This document shows, piece by piece, positions 59,253-64,000 of a stretch of 64,000 bases of DNA (its first letter is position 1; every line of letters starts with the position of its first letter). Position numbers and translations under genes: made by a program. The notes under the pieces were generated by a model, which saw only the letters and a program-made list of their open reading frames with translations, did not search any database and was not told the origin of the DNA. The stretch spans positions 1,984,001 through 2,048,000 of the forward strand of contig CP124680.1 of NCBI GenBank assembly GCA_029961745.1. The letters are read 5' to 3'. Source of the DNA: Nocardioides sp. L-11A (GTDB taxonomy: Bacteria > Actinomycetota > Actinomycetes > Propionibacteriales > Nocardioidaceae).

Positions 59253-60428
59253 ATGCAGGAGTGGCTCTACCTCGTCATCGGGATCGCCGTCGTCGGCGTC
59301 CTCGCGATCGCCGGCTTCGTCGGGACCCGGACCCGGCGCGGGTCGCGCACGCCCGACCCGACCACCGACGTCGTCGCGCCGCCGGCCCGGACCCAGCCGC
59401 CCACCGTCGACGACGTCGCGGCCGAGGCCCCCGCGGTCGACGCCCCGGCTGCCGAGGCTCCTGACCTCGACGTCGACGTCGCCGGGCCGGCCGCGCCGGC
59501 CCTGGAGGCCCCGGAGAAGCCGGCCTCGCGGCTGGTGCGCCTCCGGCAGCGGCTGGCCGGGTCCAACGCGCTGGGGCGGGGCCTGCTCGGACTGCTCAGT
59601 CGCGAGAAGCTCGACGAGGACACCTGGGAGGCCATCGAGGACCTGCTCCTCGCCGCCGACATCGGCGTCGCGCCGACCCAGGAGCTCGTGGAGCGGCTGC
59701 GCACCAGGCTGCGGGTCGAGGGCGGCCAGGCCGCCGACGTCCGCACCGTGCTCCGCGAGGAGCTGATCAACCTCGTCGACCCGACCATGGACCGTGCGCT
59801 CAAGGTGAGCGGCGAGGGCGACGCACCGGGAGTCGTGCTGGTCGTCGGCGTCAACGGCACCGGCAAGACCACCTCGGTCGGCAAGCTGGCCCGGATCCTG
59901 GTCGCCGACGAGCGCACCGCGCTGCTGGCCGCGGCCGACACCTTCCGCGCCGCCGCCACCGAGCAGCTCGCGACCTGGGGCGAGCGGGTCGGCGTCGAAG
60001 TCGTCCGCGGCCCCGAGGGTGGCGACCCCGCCAGCGTCGCCTTCGACGCGGTCAAGGAGGGCGTCGACCGTGGGGTCGACACCGTCGTGGTCGACACCGC
60101 CGGGCGACTGCAGAACAAGCAGGGCCTGATGGACGAGCTCGGCAAGGTCAAGCGGGTCATCGAGAAGCAGGCACCGGTCACCGAGGTGCTGCTCGTTCTC
60201 GACGCCACCACCGGCCAGAACGGCCTGATCCAAGCCAAGGTCTTCTCCGAGGTCGTCGACGTCACCGGCATCGTGCTGACCAAGCTCGACGGCTCCGCCA
60301 AGGGCGGCATCGTGATCGCGGTGCAGCGCCAGCTCGGCGTACCGGTCAAGCTGGTCGGCCTGGGCGAGGGCCCCGACGACCTGGCGCCGTTCGACGCGGC
60401 CGCGTTCGTCGACGCGCTCCTCGGCTGA
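59253..60428 (+). CDS. ftsY: Signal recognition particle receptor FtsY
   Basis: FtsY docks ribosome-SRP complexes at the membrane. 391 residues: N-terminal membrane helix (WLYLVIGIAVVGVLAIAGFV, 4-23), an acidic Ala/Pro linker (about 30-90), then the NG domain with an N region (LSREKLDEDTWEAIEDLLLAADIG), P-loop GVNGTGKTT (199-207), DTFRAAATEQL, DTAGR and the TKLDGSAKGG loop. A true N-terminal membrane helix is typical of actinobacterial FtsY. Followed by a strong hairpin. Confidence 0.96.
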   Translation: MQEWLYLVIGIAVVGVLAIAGFVGTRTRRGSRTPDPTTDVVAPPARTQPPTVDDVAAEAPAVDAPAAEAPDLDVDVAGPAAPALEAPEKPASRLVRLRQRLAGSNALGRGLLGLLSREKLDEDTWEAIEDLLLAADIGVAPTQELVERLRTRLRVEGGQAADVRTVLREELINLVDPTMDRALKVSGEGDAPGVVLVVGVNGTGKTTSVGKLARILVADERTALLAAADTFRAAATEQLATWGERVGVEVVRGPEGGDPASVAFDAVKEGVDRGVDTVVVDTAGRLQNKQGLMDELGKVKRVIEKQAPVTEVLLVLDATTGQNGLIQAKVFSEVVDVTGIVLTKLDGSAKGGIVIAVQRQLGVPVKLVGLGEGPDDLAPFDAAAFVDALLG

Positions 60429-60437
60429 CCACGTCCC

Positions 60438-60488
60438 ACCCGGCATCCGGGTCGGGCTCCGGGCCGAACGGCGACCCGGATGCCGGGT
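60438..60488 (+). terminator. Hairpin after ftsY
   Basis: Perfect 17-bp arms (ACCCGGCATCCGGGTCG at 60438-60454 and its complement at 60472-60488) around a 17-nt loop, starting 10 bp after the ftsY stop. Probable terminator separating ftsY from the nitrogen operon. Confidence 0.72.
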
Positions 60489-60526
60489 ACGACGCCCGGC
60501 TCGGGCCCGGGAGGCCCGGGACGGCC

Positions 60527-60595
60527 GTCACCGGACCGTAACCGCCGTGCGGCACCCGTTACCGGCCCGAAACATCCGGTCACGTGAGCCGAAAC
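60527..60595 (+). promoter_or_regulatory. GlnR-type boxes upstream of amtB
   Basis: GTTAC-N6-GAAAC (60558-60573) is followed by GTCAC-N7-GAAAC (60579-60595), close to the actinobacterial GlnR pattern GTNAC-N6-GAAAC repeated every 22 bp. Further upstream GTCAC-N6-GTAAC (60527-60542) is a weaker pair. The boxes end 22 bp before amtB, where GlnR would activate transcription under nitrogen limitation. Confidence 0.72.
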
Positions 60596-60617
60596 CTCGG
60601 CAGCCGAATCTTCGGGC

Positions 60618-62293
<1,676 letters not shown>

Positions 62294-62300
62294 GTGTGGG

Positions 62301-62363
62301 CCGCGCACCAACCGAATTCGTTCCCGGATCGGTCAGATGACGACGAATTCGGTAGGTGCGCGG
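62301..62363. repeat. 21-bp inverted repeat between glnK and glnD
   Basis: 62301-62321 and 62343-62363 are reverse complements over 21 bp with one mismatch (core ACCGAATTCGT), with a 21-nt loop. It lies inside the amtB-glnK-glnD operon, 37 bp before the glnD start, where a partial terminator or an RNA processing site could lower glnD expression relative to glnK. Confidence 0.68.
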
Positions 62364-62400
62364 CACGCAGACCCACCCCGCACCCCGGGGCCGGGCGGGC

Positions 62401-64000
62401 ATGACCGCGGCTGACCGCGCCCGGCGGACGGAGGAGGCCGACACCCTCTGCCGCAGCGCGTACGGCGCCGCGGCCGGTCCCGACTCCGGGGTGGCGCTGG
62501 TGGCGGTCGGCGGCTACGGGCGGGGCGAGCTGGCGCCGTACTCCGACCTCGACGTGGTCCTGGTGGCCGACGAGGGCGTCGACGAGGAGTGCTGGACCGC
62601 GCTGGCCGAGCAGGTCTGGTATCCGCTGTGGGACTCGGGCGCCAAGCTCGACCACGCCGTGCGGACCCTGCCGGAGATGCTGACGGCCGCGGAGGGCGAC
62701 GTCCGGGTGGCGTCGGGTCTGCTCGACGTGCGCCACGTCGCCGGCGACCACAGCGTCGCACTGCGGCTGCGGACGACCGCGCTCACCCACTGGCGACGGC
62801 AGGCCCGGCTGCGGCTGCCCGAGCTGCGGGAGCTGGTCCGCGGCCGGCACCGGACGGTCGGGGAGCTGGCCCACCTCTCGCTGCCGGACCTCAAGGAGTC
62901 CGAGGGCGGCCTGCGCGACGCGACCGTGCTCAAGAGCCTCACCGCGACCTGGCTGGTCGACGTGCCCGCGGCCGACCTGGAGCGCTGCCGCCAGCAGCTC
63001 CTCGACGTGCGCGACCTGCTGCACGCGGCCGCCGGACGGGCGAGCGACCGGATCGCGCCGGAGCACTGGGCGCCGCTCGCCGCCGGGCTCGGGCTGCCGG
63101 ACGAGGCGTCGGCGCAGCGGTACGTGCGCGAGCTGGGGCGGCGGGTCACGCACCTGTCGCGGCTGGCGTGGCGCCGGACCGACGACGCACTGCGGCGGAC
63201 CTCCGCGGCGCGGCCCCGACGCCCCGAGCTGCAGCGGGTCGCCCCAGGCGTCGCGCTGTCCCGCGGTGAGGTCGTCCTCGACCGCGGCGCGCGGCCGGCC
63301 CAGGACCCGACCCTCCTGCTCCGCGCCGCCGCCGAGGCCGCGGAGCGGGACGTCGTGCTCGCCCCGCCGACGGCGGCGCGGCTGGTCCGGGAGTGTCCGG
63401 CGCTGCCCGAGCCGTGGCCCGAGGAGGCCCGCCGGCAGCTGGTCCGGCTGCTCGCCGCCGGGCCCGGTCTGCTGCCGGTCTGGGAGACGCTCGACGAGAC
63501 CGGGGCCCTCGACCGGTTCCTGCCCGAGTGGGAGCGGATCCGGCTACTGCCGCATGCCTCGGCGATCCACCGGTTCACCGTCGACCGGCACGTCGTGGAG
63601 ACCTGCGTCGAGGCGTCGGCGCTGATCCGCGACGTGGCGCGCCCCGACGTCCTGGTCGTCGCGGCGCTGTTGCACGACATCGGCAAGGGGGAGCTGACCG
63701 AGCACAGCGTCGCCGGCGAGCCGATCGCCCGCGCCATCGCCACGCGGATGGGGTTCGCGCCCGAGGAGGCGGACCTGGTCGCGCTCCTGGTGCGCCGGCA
63801 CCTGCTCCTCGCCGACATCGCCACCACCCGCGACCCCGACGACCCCGCCACGATCGACGCCCTCCTCGAGCACGTCGACAGCCCGGATGCGCTGGCGCTG
63901 CTGACCGCGCTGGCGGAGGCCGACGCGAAGGCGGCCTCGCCCAAGGCCTGGACGTCGTGGCGTGCCGGGCTGGTGCTCGACCTGGCGCGCCGGGCGCGGA
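62401..64000 (+). CDS. glnD: [Protein-PII] uridylyl/adenylyltransferase GlnD (3' end outside window)
   Basis: The first 533 residues of GlnD are visible. An N-terminal nucleotidyltransferase domain has GGYGRGEL (37-44) and SDLD with the metal ligands D49 and D51. The middle has the SDSE-like LKESEGGLRDATVL region, and an HD domain begins with LLHDIGKG (H425-D426), the hydrolase that removes the modification. The ACT domains at the C-terminus are beyond the window edge. It modifies the T-loop tyrosine of GlnK according to nitrogen status. ATG 62401 is the first good start; frames in the other phases are shadows. Confidence 0.9.
   Translation, partial: MTAADRARRTEEADTLCRSAYGAAAGPDSGVALVAVGGYGRGELAPYSDLDVVLVADEGVDEECWTALAEQVWYPLWDSGAKLDHAVRTLPEMLTAAEGDVRVASGLLDVRHVAGDHSVALRLRTTALTHWRRQARLRLPELRELVRGRHRTVGELAHLSLPDLKESEGGLRDATVLKSLTATWLVDVPAADLERCRQQLLDVRDLLHAAAGRASDRIAPEHWAPLAAGLGLPDEASAQRYVRELGRRVTHLSRLAWRRTDDALRRTSAARPRRPELQRVAPGVALSRGEVVLDRGARPAQDPTLLLRAAAEAAERDVVLAPPTAARLVRECPALPEPWPEEARRQLVRLLAAGPGLLPVWETLDETGALDRFLPEWERIRLLPHASAIHRFTVDRHVVETCVEASALIRDVARPDVLVVAALLHDIGKGELTEHSVAGEPIARAIATRMGFAPEEADLVALLVRRHLLLADIATTRDPDDPATIDALLEHVDSPDALALLTALAEADAKAASPKAWTSWRAGLVLDLARRAR

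Noticed and set aside
62589..63269. Plus-strand gene inside glnD in another frame
   Set aside because: Shadow frame; the GlnD nucleotidyltransferase and HD motifs are all in the frame that starts at 62401.

Overview
The window is very GC-rich bacterial DNA with GTG starts, ATGA/GTGA stop-start couplings and a gene order typical of high-GC Actinobacteria. It carries a BioQ-type biotin regulon, GlnR-like boxes before amtB-glnK-glnD, an HU protein with a lysine/alanine tail, CofC for coenzyme F420, and the block thiL-rpmB-DAK2-recG-rsmD-coaD-rpmF-rnc-mutM-smc-ftsY. The intergenic repeats and the Ig-like secreted protein resemble Nocardioides or a close relative. That genus call is inference.

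Layout: 0-2 kb, the end of an FMN reductase and an amidase. 2-8.8 kb, biotin synthesis (bioB-bioA-bioF-bioD) and biotin uptake (bioY-bioM-bioN), all on the minus strand, with the divergent TetR regulator bioQ. Two near-identical palindromes mark the operators. 8.9-17.8 kb, zwf, then a probable catabolic block: a LuxR-type regulator, an MHS-type importer, a Baeyer-Villiger-type monooxygenase, an SDR, a patatin-like hydrolase and a divergent TetR regulator, followed by a TSUP permease. 17.8-20.7 kb, a less GC-rich island with a C5 cytosine methyltransferase, a candidate PD-(D/E)XK nuclease and a Vsr-type mismatch endonuclease. A 23-bp direct repeat, which is the 3' end of the neighbouring gene, flanks it. 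20.6-29.7 kb, a conserved protein often called 3-methyladenine glycosylase, an FAH-family hydrolase, gltX, a CPBP protease, tRNA-Gln and tRNA-Glu, hypothetical proteins, and the Ada-AlkA/Ogt alkylation repair pair.

29.8-36.1 kb: an IclR regulator divergent from leuCD, HU, cofC, plsC and gpsA. 36.2-49.4 kb: YqeY-like protein, a cystathionine gamma-synthase/lyase, ddl, a HAD phosphatase, DUF3515 lipoprotein, an Lrp-like domain protein, thiL, rpmB, a DAK2 protein, recG, rsmD, coaD, DUF177, rpmF, rnc and mutM. 49.3-54.7 kb: an accessory segment between mutM and smc with an ECF sigma factor, a one-pass membrane partner, a divergent secreted RTX-type protein, a small coiled-coil protein, a 104-bp repeat array and an MFS transporter. 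54.8-64 kb: smc, a thioesterase, a small membrane protein, ftsY, amtB, glnK and the 5' part of glnD.

The most notable observations are: (1) the methyltransferase-nuclease-Vsr island, apparently inserted at a gene 3' end; (2) two identical divergent promoter-like sequences (GTGTAAT-N15-TCCGCT) linking the ECF sigma operon to the RTX gene; (3) a repeat family with inverted ends, arrayed at 52.9 kb and present as a minimal copy at 41.36 kb; (4) an rnc gene with no ATG, GTG or TTG start where one is expected. No computation or database search was run. Family names rest on motifs, length and gene neighbourhood.
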